From an uncultured Bacteroidales bacterium (GTDB taxonomy: Bacteria; Bacteroidota; Bacteroidia; Bacteroidales; F082), in NCBI GenBank assembly GCA_937926515.1, contig CALAZZ010000293.1:1-44231 (forward strand): 44,231 nt of DNA, read 5' to 3'. The notes under the pieces are model-generated. The model saw only the letters and a program-made list of their open reading frames with translations. It was not told where the DNA came from and searched no databases. The translations under genes were made by a program, and so were the position numbers. This document shows, piece by piece, positions 25,210-34,136 of this stretch; position 1 is the first letter of the stretch, and each line of letters begins with the position of its first letter.

Positions 25210-26769
25210 ATGAAATCAATTTGTTTTTACTTTCAGGTACATCAGCCCTTCAGGTTGCGAACTTATCGCTTTTTCGATATTGGAAAAAACCATCACTATT
25301 ACGATGAATACTTCAATAGAATGATCATCAGGCGCGTGGCTGAAAAATGCTATATCCCTATGAATAAATTGCTTTTGGAGCAGATCAATACCTATGGGGC
25401 AGCCTTTAAAGTGAGCTTTTCATTTTCTGGCCTTGCCCTTGATCAGCTTGAAATGTATGCACCTGACGTGCTCGAAAGCTTTAAGAAACTTGTCCGGACA
25501 GGAAATGTTGAAGTTCTTGCCGAGACATACGCTCATTCACTAAGTGCACTTAAGAATAAGGATGAATTTATTAGGCAGGTGAATGACCATAGCGATAAAA
25601 TTGAACAGGTCTTCGGGATAAGACCAAAGAGCTTTCGCAACACTGAATTGATCTATTCTGATGAAATTGGAGCCACCATAGCCGACATGGGTTACAAGGT
25701 GATGTTGACCGAAGGTGCCAAACATATTCTGGGATGGAAAAGCCCAAACTATATGTATGCTAATGCCATCAATCCAAAATTGAAATTATTATTACGTAAC
25801 TATCGCTTGAGCGATGATATTACGTTTCGTTTTTCGCAACAAAGCTGGCCGGAGTGGCCGGTAACAGCTGATAAATTTGCAAAATGGCTTAACGATGTTC
25901 CTGCAAAAGAGGAGGTTGTGAATATATTTATGGATTACGAAACTTTTGGAGAACACCAGTGGGCAGCCACCGGGATTTTTGAGTTTATGAAGGCTTTGCC
26001 GGCTGTAATTTTTAAGTCCACCAAATTCAGTTATGCCACACCTGCTGAGCTTGCATCAAAACTACAGCCTGTATCGGCTGTTCATGTTCCCTATCCCATT
26101 TCATGGGCTGACGAAGAGCGCGACATCACTGCATGGCTGGGAAATGATTTACAGGACGAAACCTTCGACAAGCTATACGAACTCACGGATGCAGTGCGCA
26201 GCTCAAATGATCCGGATCTGCTGCGCGATTGGTACTATTTGCAGTCAAGCGACCATTTTTACTATATGTGCACCAAATGGTTCTCTGATGGTGATGTACA
26301 CAAGTATTTCAACCATTATCCGTCACCCTACGAAGCATATATCAACTATATGAACGTACTATCCGATTTTATGATCAGGACTGAACAATACAAGGAAAGC
26401 ACCGCAAAGCAATTCGAAGATATCATTCATAAAAGCAAAGAGCTAGGTAAGGATCTTAGTAGGAAAACTGCAAGCAAGGTGAAACAGGGATTCCAAAAAA
26501 GTGTTGATAAAACAAAACCAATGTTCGAAGACATCAAACATATGAGTGATGCAAAGATCAAAAAACTGATCAAAGAGCTAGATGTCGAGTCTCTCGTAAT
26601 CGCCCTTGGGGATGCAGAGAAGGAGTTGGTTGACAAGGTTTTGCCAAATCTAACCAAAACAGCACGCGACAAATATGAGAAACTGCAGGCCGAGATCAAA
26701 AAGGTTAATAAATCCGAGATCAGCAAGGTGAAACGCAGGATAGAAGAAAAACTGAAGGAACTTTTTTAG
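25210..26769 (+). CDS. GH57 alpha-glucan hydrolase or transferase with FliG-C-like tail
   Basis: A 519-residue cytoplasmic enzyme; no signal peptide is seen. The GH57 barrel (about 1-385) shows the family motifs: HQPFR near the N-terminus, the candidate nucleophile E146 (FRNTELIYSD) and the candidate acid/base D242 (MDYETFGEHQ). Activity could be alpha-amylase, 4-alpha-glucanotransferase or branching; the sequence does not decide. A Lys-rich helical linker (about 392-445) leads to a 72-residue helical domain (446-517) that resembles the C-terminal domain of flagellar FliG (IKKLIKELDVESLVIAL, then AEKEL and LPNL). No flagellar gene is in the window. It sits between the GT4 gene and the GT3-GT35 gene, so it acts in glycogen turnover. 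Confidence 0.88.
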   Translation: MKSICFYFQVHQPFRLRTYRFFDIGKNHHYYDEYFNRMIIRRVAEKCYIPMNKLLLEQINTYGAAFKVSFSFSGLALDQLEMYAPDVLESFKKLVRTGNVEVLAETYAHSLSALKNKDEFIRQVNDHSDKIEQVFGIRPKSFRNTELIYSDEIGATIADMGYKVMLTEGAKHILGWKSPNYMYANAINPKLKLLLRNYRLSDDITFRFSQQSWPEWPVTADKFAKWLNDVPAKEEVVNIFMDYETFGEHQWAATGIFEFMKALPAVIFKSTKFSYATPAELASKLQPVSAVHVPYPISWADEERDITAWLGNDLQDETFDKLYELTDAVRSSNDPDLLRDWYYLQSSDHFYYMCTKWFSDGDVHKYFNHYPSPYEAYINYMNVLSDFMIRTEQYKESTAKQFEDIIHKSKELGKDLSRKTASKVKQGFQKSVDKTKPMFEDIKHMSDAKIKKLIKELDVESLVIALGDAEKELVDKVLPNLTKTARDKYEKLQAEIKKVNKSEISKVKRRIEEKLKELF

Positions 26770-26800
26770 TGTATATTTCTGATGCGATGTTTAAACTACT

Positions 26801-26831
26801 ACAGGCAGCTTCACGATCTAAGACTGCCTGT
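26801..26831 (+). terminator. Possible attenuating hairpin in the glycogen cluster
   Basis: ACAGGCAG and CTGCCTGT pair perfectly around a 15-base loop between GH57 and the GT3-GT35 gene. The following bases (TATTCTATTA) are only partly T-rich, so it may be a weak terminator, an mRNA stabiliser or a processing site that sets the ratio of upstream to downstream products. Confidence 0.45.
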
Positions 26832-26863
26832 TATTCTATTATACTAAAGCTTATAAATTGAAA

Positions 26864-29800
26864 ATGAAGAAACCAGATTATATTTTTGAGACCAGTTGGG
26901 AAGTGTGTAATATGATTGGTGGTATCTATACTGTTTTATCCACTAAAGCAGGCACCATCACAAAGGAATGGGGCGACCAATATATTACCATTGGACCCGA
27001 TGTTTGGAAGGAGACTACTGAAAATCCATATTTCCAGGAAGATCCAAAACTTTTTCCGGAATGGAAACAACATGCTGCATTACAAGGATTTAAAATCAGA
27101 ATTGGGAGATGGTCAATACCGGGTAAGCCTATTGCTATCCTCATTGACTTTACAACCTTGTTTCCATCTAAGGACGATATTTTTGCCAGGCTTTGGGAAA
27201 ACTACCAGCTCGATTCCATTCACGGCCAATGGGACTATATTGAACCGGCCATGTTTGGTTATATTGCCGGGCAGGTGATTGAAAACTTTTATGATTTTTA
27301 CCTGACCGGGCACAGCCATATCATTGCGCACTTTCACGAATGGATGACCGGCACCGGCGTGCTCTATCTGAAGATAAACACTCCTGAGGTTGCAACCGTT
27401 TTCACCACACATGCCACTGCAATTGGCCGGGCCATTGCAAGCAATAACCTGCCTTTGTACCGCGACTTTAACAAATACAATGCAGCCGCAATAGCGGGCC
27501 GCTTTGATATGGTGGCGAAGCAGTCGCTCGAACGCAATGCTGCCATACATGCAGATGCCTTCACAACGGTGAGTGAAACTACTGCCCGTGAGTGTCTCCA
27601 CTTTCTTGGCCGTCAGCCTGATGCAATTACAATCAACGGTTTCGATGAATCCTTTGTTCCGGAAGATAAACTGATCAATGGCAATCGAAAAAAAGTTCGT
27701 CAACAGATATTAAGTATAGCTTCAACTATGTTTGGCGAACCCATGTCGGACAAGACCACCCTGGTAATTAACAGTGGCCGTTACGAATACCGGAACAAGG
27801 GAATCGACTTGTTTATTGAGGCTTTGGGAAAGCTGAACAATAACAAGGATTTAAGTTCAGATATCCTGGCAGTGATCGCTGTGCCTGCACAAATAGCAGG
27901 CCCAAACAAAGAACTGCAAGAGCGACTGGCCAATCCGGATGCCGCTGCTACCTTAAGTGAGGTCTATGCTACTCACCGCCTGTTTGATGCCGTAAACGAT
28001 CCTGTGCTAAAAAGCATTCGGTCCAACCATCTGAATAATCAACCTTCCGATAAAGTCAAGATTATATTTGTGCCAACCTATTTGAACGGCAACGATGGCA
28101 TATTCAATCTTACCTACTATGATTTCCTATCGGCTTTTGACCTGTCAGTATTTCCCTCATACTATGAGCCTTGGGGCTACACTCCACTTGAGAGTATTGG
28201 TTTTGGTATACCTACGATCACAACCACCCTTGCCGGATTTGGACTTTGGGCAATGAATCAGAATGCTGATCCTGATGTCGTCGGAGTAGTTTTTAGAAGT
28301 GATGACAACAATGCCGAAGTAATCGATGCCATCACTGATAGGATCATGAAGTCAACAAATGTGACATCTACCTCAAAAAAAGCACTCATGCGTAAATGTA
28401 AGGAGCTGGCAGCCAAAGCAACATGGGGCGATTTGATCCAAAATTACTATTCTGCATGGGATACAGCACTGAACAAGTTAAGCGAGCGCGAGGATCAGTT
28501 TGATGCGAAACGTTATAATGAAACCTTAAGAAGCTTTAATTACAGAAAGCAGGACCAGCCCACCTGGAAAAAGATTCTGGTGCAACCTGTTTATACCAAT
28601 GGCTTGAAAAAACTGCATGAGATGGCACAAAACCTATGGTGGACGTGGAACTATGAAGCCACCGAGCTTTTTGAGTCGATAAACCCAACGTTATGGGATA
28701 AACTTGAGCATAATCCCATCCCCTTGATGGAGAGCTTGACCAGGCAGCAGATGGATGAACTGGAAGCGGATGAGCAGTTCGTGAAAAAGCTAAATAAAGT
28801 TTATAAGGACTTTAAGAATTATATGTCTGGTTCGACGGTGGCTAATAATGGGCTGATCGCCTATTTCAGCATGGAATATGGCTTGCATAAAAGCCTTAAG
28901 ACCTATTCAGGTGGTCTGGGTGTGCTGGCAGGTGATTATTTGAAACAAGCCAGTGACTCGGCTGCCAATATGGTGGCGGTGGGCCTACTCTATCGTTATG
29001 GATATTTTACACAGGAAATCTCTTCTATGGGAGACCAGATCGCACAGTATATCCCACAAAAGTTCACTCACCTTCCGCTTGAGCCTGTACGTGACAAGAA
29101 TGGCGATTGGGTTACCATCAGTATTGAACTGCCTGGACGTACGCTTATTGCCAAAGCCTGGCGTGTTCATATAGGTCGAATCCCATTGTACCTGTTGGAT
29201 ACAGATATTGATGAAAATACGACAGACGATCGCAGCATCACCTTCCATTTATACGGAGGTGATAACGAAATGCGCTTCAAGCAGGAAATGTTACTTGGTA
29301 TTGGTGGTATCAGGCTATTTGAGAAAATGGGTATTCAACCAGCCATTTATCATAATAATGAGGGGCATTCAGCCTTTACGGGTCTGGAGCGACTGCGTGT
29401 GCTCATCAGCCAGCATGGCATCTCTTTCGATGTGGCCCTTGAGGTCGTACGATCATCTAACCTGTTTACCACCCATACACCCGTTCCTGCCGGGCATGAT
29501 TCGTTTGATGAAACAATGATGCGAACCTATATGTCACACTATCCTGCACGTTTAAATATAGGTTGGGATGATTTTATGAAGTTGGGTAAATTCAGGGAGG
29601 ATGATCCCATCGAGAAATTTTCGATGAGTGTACTGGCTGCCAAATTGAGTCAGGAAGTGAATGGTGTAAGCAAGATTCACGGAAAGGTATCGCGAGATAT
29701 GTTTCTGCCTTTGTATCCGGGATACTTTGCGGATGAGATGCATATTGGGTATGTAACTAATGGAGTGCACTATCCCACCTGGACTGATACCCGCTGGCAA

Positions 29801-31093
29801 CAACTTTACCACAAGCATTTCAGAAAAGGATTTGAAAGCGATCAGTCGAACGTTGAAATTTGGGATGCCATCAGAAAAGTGGATGATAAGGAGATATGGT
29901 CAATACGAAAAGAGCTTAAGTCCGAATTGATCTCATACCTCAAAAGGCGTGTTAAGAATGATTTAACCAAACGGCAGGAAAGTCCCAAGCTCATCTTAAA
30001 AATTGTTGATAACCTGAATGAGAATGCCTTGATCATAGGTTTTGCCAGACGGTTTGCAACCTACAAAAGGGCACACCTTCTTTTCGCCAACTTGGAGCGA
30101 TTATCCAAAATTCTGAATAACCAGGATAAACCTGTGCTGCTGCTGTTTGCCGGTAAAGCACATCCGAATGACAAGGCCGGCCAGGATCTGATCAAACGCA
30201 TCATCGATATTTCGAAAATGCCAGAGTTTATTGGCAAACTTCTGTTCATCGAAAACTATGATATGGAATTGGGTAAACGGCTTACCAGTTGTGTTGATGT
30301 TTGGTTGAATACACCTACGCGCCCGCTGGAAGCTTCGGGTACGAGTGGTGAAAAAGCTGTGATGAACGGTGTATTGAATTTCAGTGTGCTTGATGGGTGG
30401 TGGGCCGAAGGATACCGTAAAGATGCAGGCTGGGCGATTGAGGAAGCACGCACCTATGCCAATCAACAGCATCAAGATGAATTGGATGCTGAAACGATTT
30501 ATAGCATGCTCGAAAATGAAATTGTTCCTGACTATTTTGACTACGATGAAAATGGGTTGCCACTTAAATGGATCACATACATCAAGAATAATCTGGCTGA
30601 AATTGCACCCCACTTCAATATGAAACGCATGTTGGATGATTATTATGAGCGATTCTATAACAAACTGTTTAATCGGGCGAGAAGCATTCGTAGAGATAAT
30701 TATGCCTTGGCTTTCCGGTTAAGTGAATGGAAGAATCAGGTTAAGAGTAACTGGGATGCTATTGAGGTTGAAAGTATTAAAGTGCCTGATCCAACGGTAA
30801 GGCCGCTTGATTTCGGGGAGAACTTCATCGCAGAAATTACCTTAAATACTAACGGACTGAATGTTGGCGATGTAGGTATTGAGTTGCTTTTTGGCCTCAA
30901 GCTGCATGACCGTATTGAGGAGATTATTTATAAGGAGGAGATGAAAATTGTGGCCTCAGGCGAAGCATGGGTACGTTACCGGATCAATGTTCCAATAACC
31001 AGGGCAGGTGTATATGACTATACCTTCAGGATTTTCCCTAAGAATGATCTCTTGCCTCACCGTATGGATTTCCCACTTCTGAAATGGATTTAA
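26864..31093 (+). CDS. Fused GT3 glycogen synthase and GT35 alpha-glucan phosphorylase
   Basis: A 1409-residue cytoplasmic protein joining two opposed activities. Residues about 1-555 are a eukaryotic-type GT3 synthase: FETSWEVCNMIGGIYTVL at the N-terminus, HFHEWM, and the donor-site Glu pair in YYEPWGYTPLESIGFGIP. The phosphorylation tails of animal and yeast enzymes are absent. Residues about 570-690 match DUF3417 (NLWWTWN), the lead domain of the bacterial alpha-glucan phosphorylase branch, and about 690-1300 form GT35 with the PLP lysine K1164 in EASGTSGEKAVMNG. A beta-rich tail closes the chain. ATG 26864 is preferred over TTG 26858. It is the last gene of the cluster; no terminator is evident before the convergent nitroreductase. 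Confidence 0.93.
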   Translation: MKKPDYIFETSWEVCNMIGGIYTVLSTKAGTITKEWGDQYITIGPDVWKETTENPYFQEDPKLFPEWKQHAALQGFKIRIGRWSIPGKPIAILIDFTTLFPSKDDIFARLWENYQLDSIHGQWDYIEPAMFGYIAGQVIENFYDFYLTGHSHIIAHFHEWMTGTGVLYLKINTPEVATVFTTHATAIGRAIASNNLPLYRDFNKYNAAAIAGRFDMVAKQSLERNAAIHADAFTTVSETTARECLHFLGRQPDAITINGFDESFVPEDKLINGNRKKVRQQILSIASTMFGEPMSDKTTLVINSGRYEYRNKGIDLFIEALGKLNNNKDLSSDILAVIAVPAQIAGPNKELQERLANPDAAATLSEVYATHRLFDAVNDPVLKSIRSNHLNNQPSDKVKIIFVPTYLNGNDGIFNLTYYDFLSAFDLSVFPSYYEPWGYTPLESIGFGIPTITTTLAGFGLWAMNQNADPDVVGVVFRSDDNNAEVIDAITDRIMKSTNVTSTSKKALMRKCKELAAKATWGDLIQNYYSAWDTALNKLSEREDQFDAKRYNETLRSFNYRKQDQPTWKKILVQPVYTNGLKKLHEMAQNLWWTWNYEATELFESINPTLWDKLEHNPIPLMESLTRQQMDELEADEQFVKKLNKVYKDFKNYMSGSTVANNGLIAYFSMEYGLHKSLKTYSGGLGVLAGDYLKQASDSAANMVAVGLLYRYGYFTQEISSMGDQIAQYIPQKFTHLPLEPVRDKNGDWVTISIELPGRTLIAKAWRVHIGRIPLYLLDTDIDENTTDDRSITFHLYGGDNEMRFKQEMLLGIGGIRLFEKMGIQPAIYHNNEGHSAFTGLERLRVLISQHGISFDVALEVVRSSNLFTTHTPVPAGHDSFDETMMRTYMSHYPARLNIGWDDFMKLGKFREDDPIEKFSMSVLAAKLSQEVNGVSKIHGKVSRDMFLPLYPGYFADEMHIGYVTNGVHYPTWTDTRWQQLYHKHFRKGFESDQSNVEIWDAIRKVDDKEIWSIRKELKSELISYLKRRVKNDLTKRQESPKLILKIVDNLNENALIIGFARRFATYKRAHLLFANLERLSKILNNQDKPVLLLFAGKAHPNDKAGQDLIKRIIDISKMPEFIGKLLFIENYDMELGKRLTSCVDVWLNTPTRPLEASGTSGEKAVMNGVLNFSVLDGWWAEGYRKDAGWAIEEARTYANQQHQDELDAETIYSMLENEIVPDYFDYDENGLPLKWITYIKNNLAEIAPHFNMKRMLDDYYERFYNKLFNRARSIRRDNYALAFRLSEWKNQVKSNWDAIEVESIKVPDPTVRPLDFGENFIAEITLNTNGLNVGDVGIELLFGLKLHDRIEEIIYKEEMKIVASGEAWVRYRINVPITRAGVYDYTFRIFPKNDLLPHRMDFPLLKWI

Positions 31094-31140
31094 ATATGGA
31101 GTTCAAGTAGTATAAAGATCGCGAGAAAACTATGATAAAA

Positions 31141-31788
31141 TCATTTGATTTTACCCACAGTCTGACCCAATATGATCTGTTGCATAGGGGATAATCCTAG
31201 TTTTTTATGAAGGGTATCACGGTCTATCATAGCCCGTACCACAGTGCCCAATCCTTCAGACGCACAATAGAGATATGCGTTTTGTGCCATAAAACCACTG
31301 TTGGCCCATGGGGTCATCAGGCGGTCTCCATCAATTTCATCCGGATTGCTAAGGCCTAATTTCTCCATATCAGCTACATATATCAGGTTAAGCGGTGCTT
31401 GAGCCACAAAATCCTGACTGCCACAATAAGGACGCAGATCTCCAGCTTGATGCAGATCAAGTTGATGCGCTTTTGCATCATAAATATAGGTCGCTTCGGG
31501 CAGTACCACAAACAATGTCATTTCCTGCCTGTTGCGTGAGGATGGTGCCGTGCGCCTGCCACTTTCTTGCCTGTTGATGCCCCAGGTTGCCCAGCAAATG
31601 TCCGATAACTGCTGCAAGCCAAGTTCATCAGGTAGGAAGTCCCTGTTTGATTGCCTTTCTTGAAGTGCCTGCATCAAAGGCATTCCTCCTGTGATATTTG
31701 GTTCGGGCAATTTAATGTTTTGTGCATCAAGGAGTCTTGTTGCTGAGATTGAAAGAAGAATTATGTTGAAAATTAGTTTTGTCTTCAT
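31141..31788 (-). CDS. Exported nitroreductase-family protein (SagB-like)
   Basis: A 215-residue nitroreductase-fold protein. It carries what looks like a signal peptide (KLIFNIILLSISATRLLDAQ), so it would be periplasmic, unusual for an FMN enzyme of this fold. The segments LPEPNITGGMPLMQALQERQ and SNRDFLPDELGLQQLSDICW are typical of the SagB/ThcOx-type group, and GINRQESGRRTAPSSRN corresponds to the FMN-contact region. Near the C-terminus GLGTVVRAMID matches the second flavin-contact loop. The substrate is unknown. ATG 31788 is chosen because it gives the signal peptide; an upstream start at 31833 lacks support. It follows pepD by 95 bases on the same strand. Confidence 0.8.
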   Translation of the reverse strand: MKTKLIFNIILLSISATRLLDAQNIKLPEPNITGGMPLMQALQERQSNRDFLPDELGLQQLSDICWATWGINRQESGRRTAPSSRNRQEMTLFVVLPEATYIYDAKAHQLDLHQAGDLRPYCGSQDFVAQAPLNLIYVADMEKLGLSNPDEIDGDRLMTPWANSGFMAQNAYLYCASEGLGTVVRAMIDRDTLHKKLGLSPMQQIILGQTVGKIK

Positions 31789-31883
31789 TTGGTTTTGTTT
31801 TGAAAAATTGTAATCTACTAAACATGTGAACACTGACTAAGAAACGAATTGTTCTATTGTAAATTAAGAAACTACAATAATAT

Positions 31884-33347
31884 CTATCGAACAGGGATGT
31901 TTTTCAGCACTTCTAGAGTAAGATCCCAGAATTTTGTAACAGATTCTATTTCAATACGTTCATCAGGGGAGTGAGCTCCTTTGATTGTAGGGCCAAAAGA
32001 TATCATATCCATACCGGGATATTTATCACCGATCAGGCCACATTCCAGTCCGGCATGGATGGCTTTCACTTCAGGCTGCTGATTGAATAGTTTTTTATAT
32101 GCCTTTTCAGTAAGCTTCATTATGGGCGAATCGGGGTTTGGTGCCCATCCGGGATAGCCGTTTGAATGCTCTACCTTAGCCCTGGCCAGTTCAAAACATG
32201 ATGCCACCATGCGTGTGGCATCAGTAAGAGCAGAACCAACCGAACTCCTTTGGCTGGTCGTTATGATCCAATGATCATCAGATTGTTTAACGGAAGCGAG
32301 GTTGGTTGAAGTCTCTACAAAATCGGGTATGCTTTGCGACCAGGCGAGCACCCCATGCGGGCAGGCATAAAGGCTGTAGAGCAGTTTCTGCTGATCTGCC
32401 CAGCTTGCAGCAATTCTATCTTCAATTTTACCTTCTCTTAGCGTGATTTCAAGCTTCTTCTCTACGATGCTATATTCTTGTTTGATAAGCTCAGCAAGTT
32501 TTTTCGCATCGGTTTCAAAATCTTTTTTATTTATTGCCGGCACAAAGACTTCAGCCTTGGCTTCGCGTGCGATGGCATTTCGTAAATTACCTCCGTCAAT
32601 ATGATGCAATCTTATGCCATGGTCTTTGGCAGCCTGCCATAGGATGCGATTCAATAACTTGTTGGCATTTCCCAAACTACGGTGGATGTCATCACCTGAA
32701 TGGCCGCCTTTCAATCCACTGATGTTGATGTGGTAAGCTATATAATCATGACCAATTCCTTCTTTCCTAAATGGCAATATGGCTACGGTGTCCCGTCCTC
32801 CAGCACATCCGATGAATAATTCACCCTCATCTTCCGAGTCGAGATTTAGCAGGATTTTACCCTTCAAAAAATCTTTCCCCAGGCCGAAAGCTCCTGTCAA
32901 ACCGGTTTCTTCGTCCACAGTGAAAAGGCACTCCAATGGCCCATGCTGAATATCATTGGCTGCCAGTATCGCCAGTTGGGCAGCCACACCAATGCCATCA
33001 TCAGCACCAAGGGTGGTGCCTTTGGCTTTGATCCAGCCATCCACCATCTGGGTTTGGATGGGGTCTTTCTCAAAGTCATGCTCAACATCACTGTTTTTTT
33101 CGCATACCATATCCAGGTGGCTCTGTAGGATGACAGTTTCGCGGTTTTCATATCCGGCTGTGGCAGGCTTGCGGATCAATATGTTTCCAATTTCATCTCG
33201 TAAGGTTTCAAGCTTATGGGTGCGTCCAAAGTTTTCCACATAGGCAATGATTTTTTCTTCTTTTTTTGATGGACGTGGGATATCAAGAATTTCGCGGAAG
33301 TAGTGCCATACAGACTGGGGTTCCAATGATTTCAATATGTCATTCAT
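31884..33347 (-). CDS. pepD: Aminoacyl-histidine dipeptidase (peptidase D, M20C)
   Basis: A 487-residue cytoplasmic zinc dipeptidase that splits Xaa-His and related dipeptides. Metal ligands are visible in LQSHLDMVCEK (H77, D79), TLGADDGIG (D116 and D117 region) and the catalytic Glu pair in TVDEETGLTG (E146, E147); a later ligand lies in GLECGLIG, and the C-terminal histidine in GPTIKGAHSPDE. A lid/dimerisation domain is inserted at about 190-380. Length is right for the family (E. coli PepD 485). It is preceded by rpe on the same strand with a 91-base gap in which no good promoter was recognised. Confidence 0.96.
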   Translation of the reverse strand: MNDILKSLEPQSVWHYFREILDIPRPSKKEEKIIAYVENFGRTHKLETLRDEIGNILIRKPATAGYENRETVILQSHLDMVCEKNSDVEHDFEKDPIQTQMVDGWIKAKGTTLGADDGIGVAAQLAILAANDIQHGPLECLFTVDEETGLTGAFGLGKDFLKGKILLNLDSEDEGELFIGCAGGRDTVAILPFRKEGIGHDYIAYHINISGLKGGHSGDDIHRSLGNANKLLNRILWQAAKDHGIRLHHIDGGNLRNAIAREAKAEVFVPAINKKDFETDAKKLAELIKQEYSIVEKKLEITLREGKIEDRIAASWADQQKLLYSLYACPHGVLAWSQSIPDFVETSTNLASVKQSDDHWIITTSQRSSVGSALTDATRMVASCFELARAKVEHSNGYPGWAPNPDSPIMKLTEKAYKKLFNQQPEVKAIHAGLECGLIGDKYPGMDMISFGPTIKGAHSPDERIEIESVTKFWDLTLEVLKNIPVR

Positions 33348-33438
33348 TTTTAGATATGTTTTTATTTTATAATTAAGAGTTTGACATTATTTGCTAATTT
33401 CTTAAAAATGTGATATATAAAACAGCATCAGTTTAACT

Positions 33439-34086
33439 TCAATCTTTTAGCAGTTTAATCTCTAAGAGAGGGTCTTGCGCTTTAAAAACAGCATTACCAG
33501 CTACAAGCACATCAGCTCCGGCATTCAGCAATTGCTCTTTATTTTTCATTGTTACGCCGCCGTCCACTTCAATCAATGTATCCAGGTTTTTGTTTAGGAT
33601 CATTTCCTTTAGGCTGCTAATCTTGCGAAGTGTTTCGGGGATGAAATGCTGGCCTCCAAAACCCGGGTTTACCGACATTAATAAAACAAGGTCAGCCATT
33701 TCCAGAATGTTATCCAACAAATGAACCGGGCTGTGCGGGTTGAGCACTATGCCTGCTTTCATACCATGGTCGCTGATGGATTGCAGGCAGCGGTGAAGGT
33801 GCGTACAGGCTTCATAATGAACGGATAGGATATCAGCACCAGCTTCTTGAAACTGGCTAATATATCGCTCGGGTTGTATGATCATCAGGTGCACATCCAG
33901 GGGCTTCAATGCTTGTTGCCTGATGGCCTTAATCACAGGCATACCAAAAGAGATATTTGGAACGAAAACGCCGTCCATCACATCCAGATGAAACCAATCG
34001 GCCTGACTCTCATTGATCAGATCGATCGCTTTACCAAGTTCAAGAAAATCTGCCGAAAGCAGGGAAGGGGCTACGAGGTGTTCCAT
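33439..34086 (-). CDS. rpe: Ribulose-phosphate 3-epimerase
   Basis: A 215-residue cytoplasmic TIM-barrel enzyme interconverting ribulose 5-phosphate and xylulose 5-phosphate in the pentose phosphate pathway. Family motifs in order are APSLLSADF, WFHLDVMDGVFVPN (metal ligands His and catalytic Asp), DVHLMI, MSVNPGFGGQ and IEVDGGV (second catalytic Asp), ending in GNAVF phosphate-binding residues. ATG 34086 is used because the family starts at about this residue and because an alternative start at 34122 would place the N-terminus inside the terminator of rpoD. It lies immediately after that terminator, so its transcription depends on read-through or on a promoter in the short AT-rich gap (minus-strand TATATTTA at about 34101-34108). 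Confidence 0.97.
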   Translation of the reverse strand: MEHLVAPSLLSADFLELGKAIDLINESQADWFHLDVMDGVFVPNISFGMPVIKAIRQQALKPLDVHLMIIQPERYISQFQEAGADILSVHYEACTHLHRCLQSISDHGMKAGIVLNPHSPVHLLDNILEMADLVLLMSVNPGFGGQHFIPETLRKISSLKEMILNKNLDTLIEVDGGVTMKNKEQLLNAGADVLVAGNAVFKAQDPLLEIKLLKD

Positions 34087-34106
34087 ATTTATTTTTTCGT
34101 AAATAT

Positions 34107-34129
34107 AAAAAAAGCGCCGCAATGGGCGC
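34107..34129 (-). terminator. Terminator after rpoD
   Basis: On the minus strand GCGCC pairs with GGCGC around a six-base loop and is followed by seven Ts. It begins 8 bases after the rpoD stop and ends 21 bases before the rpe ATG. Confidence 0.8.
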
Positions 34130-34136
34130 CAATTTT

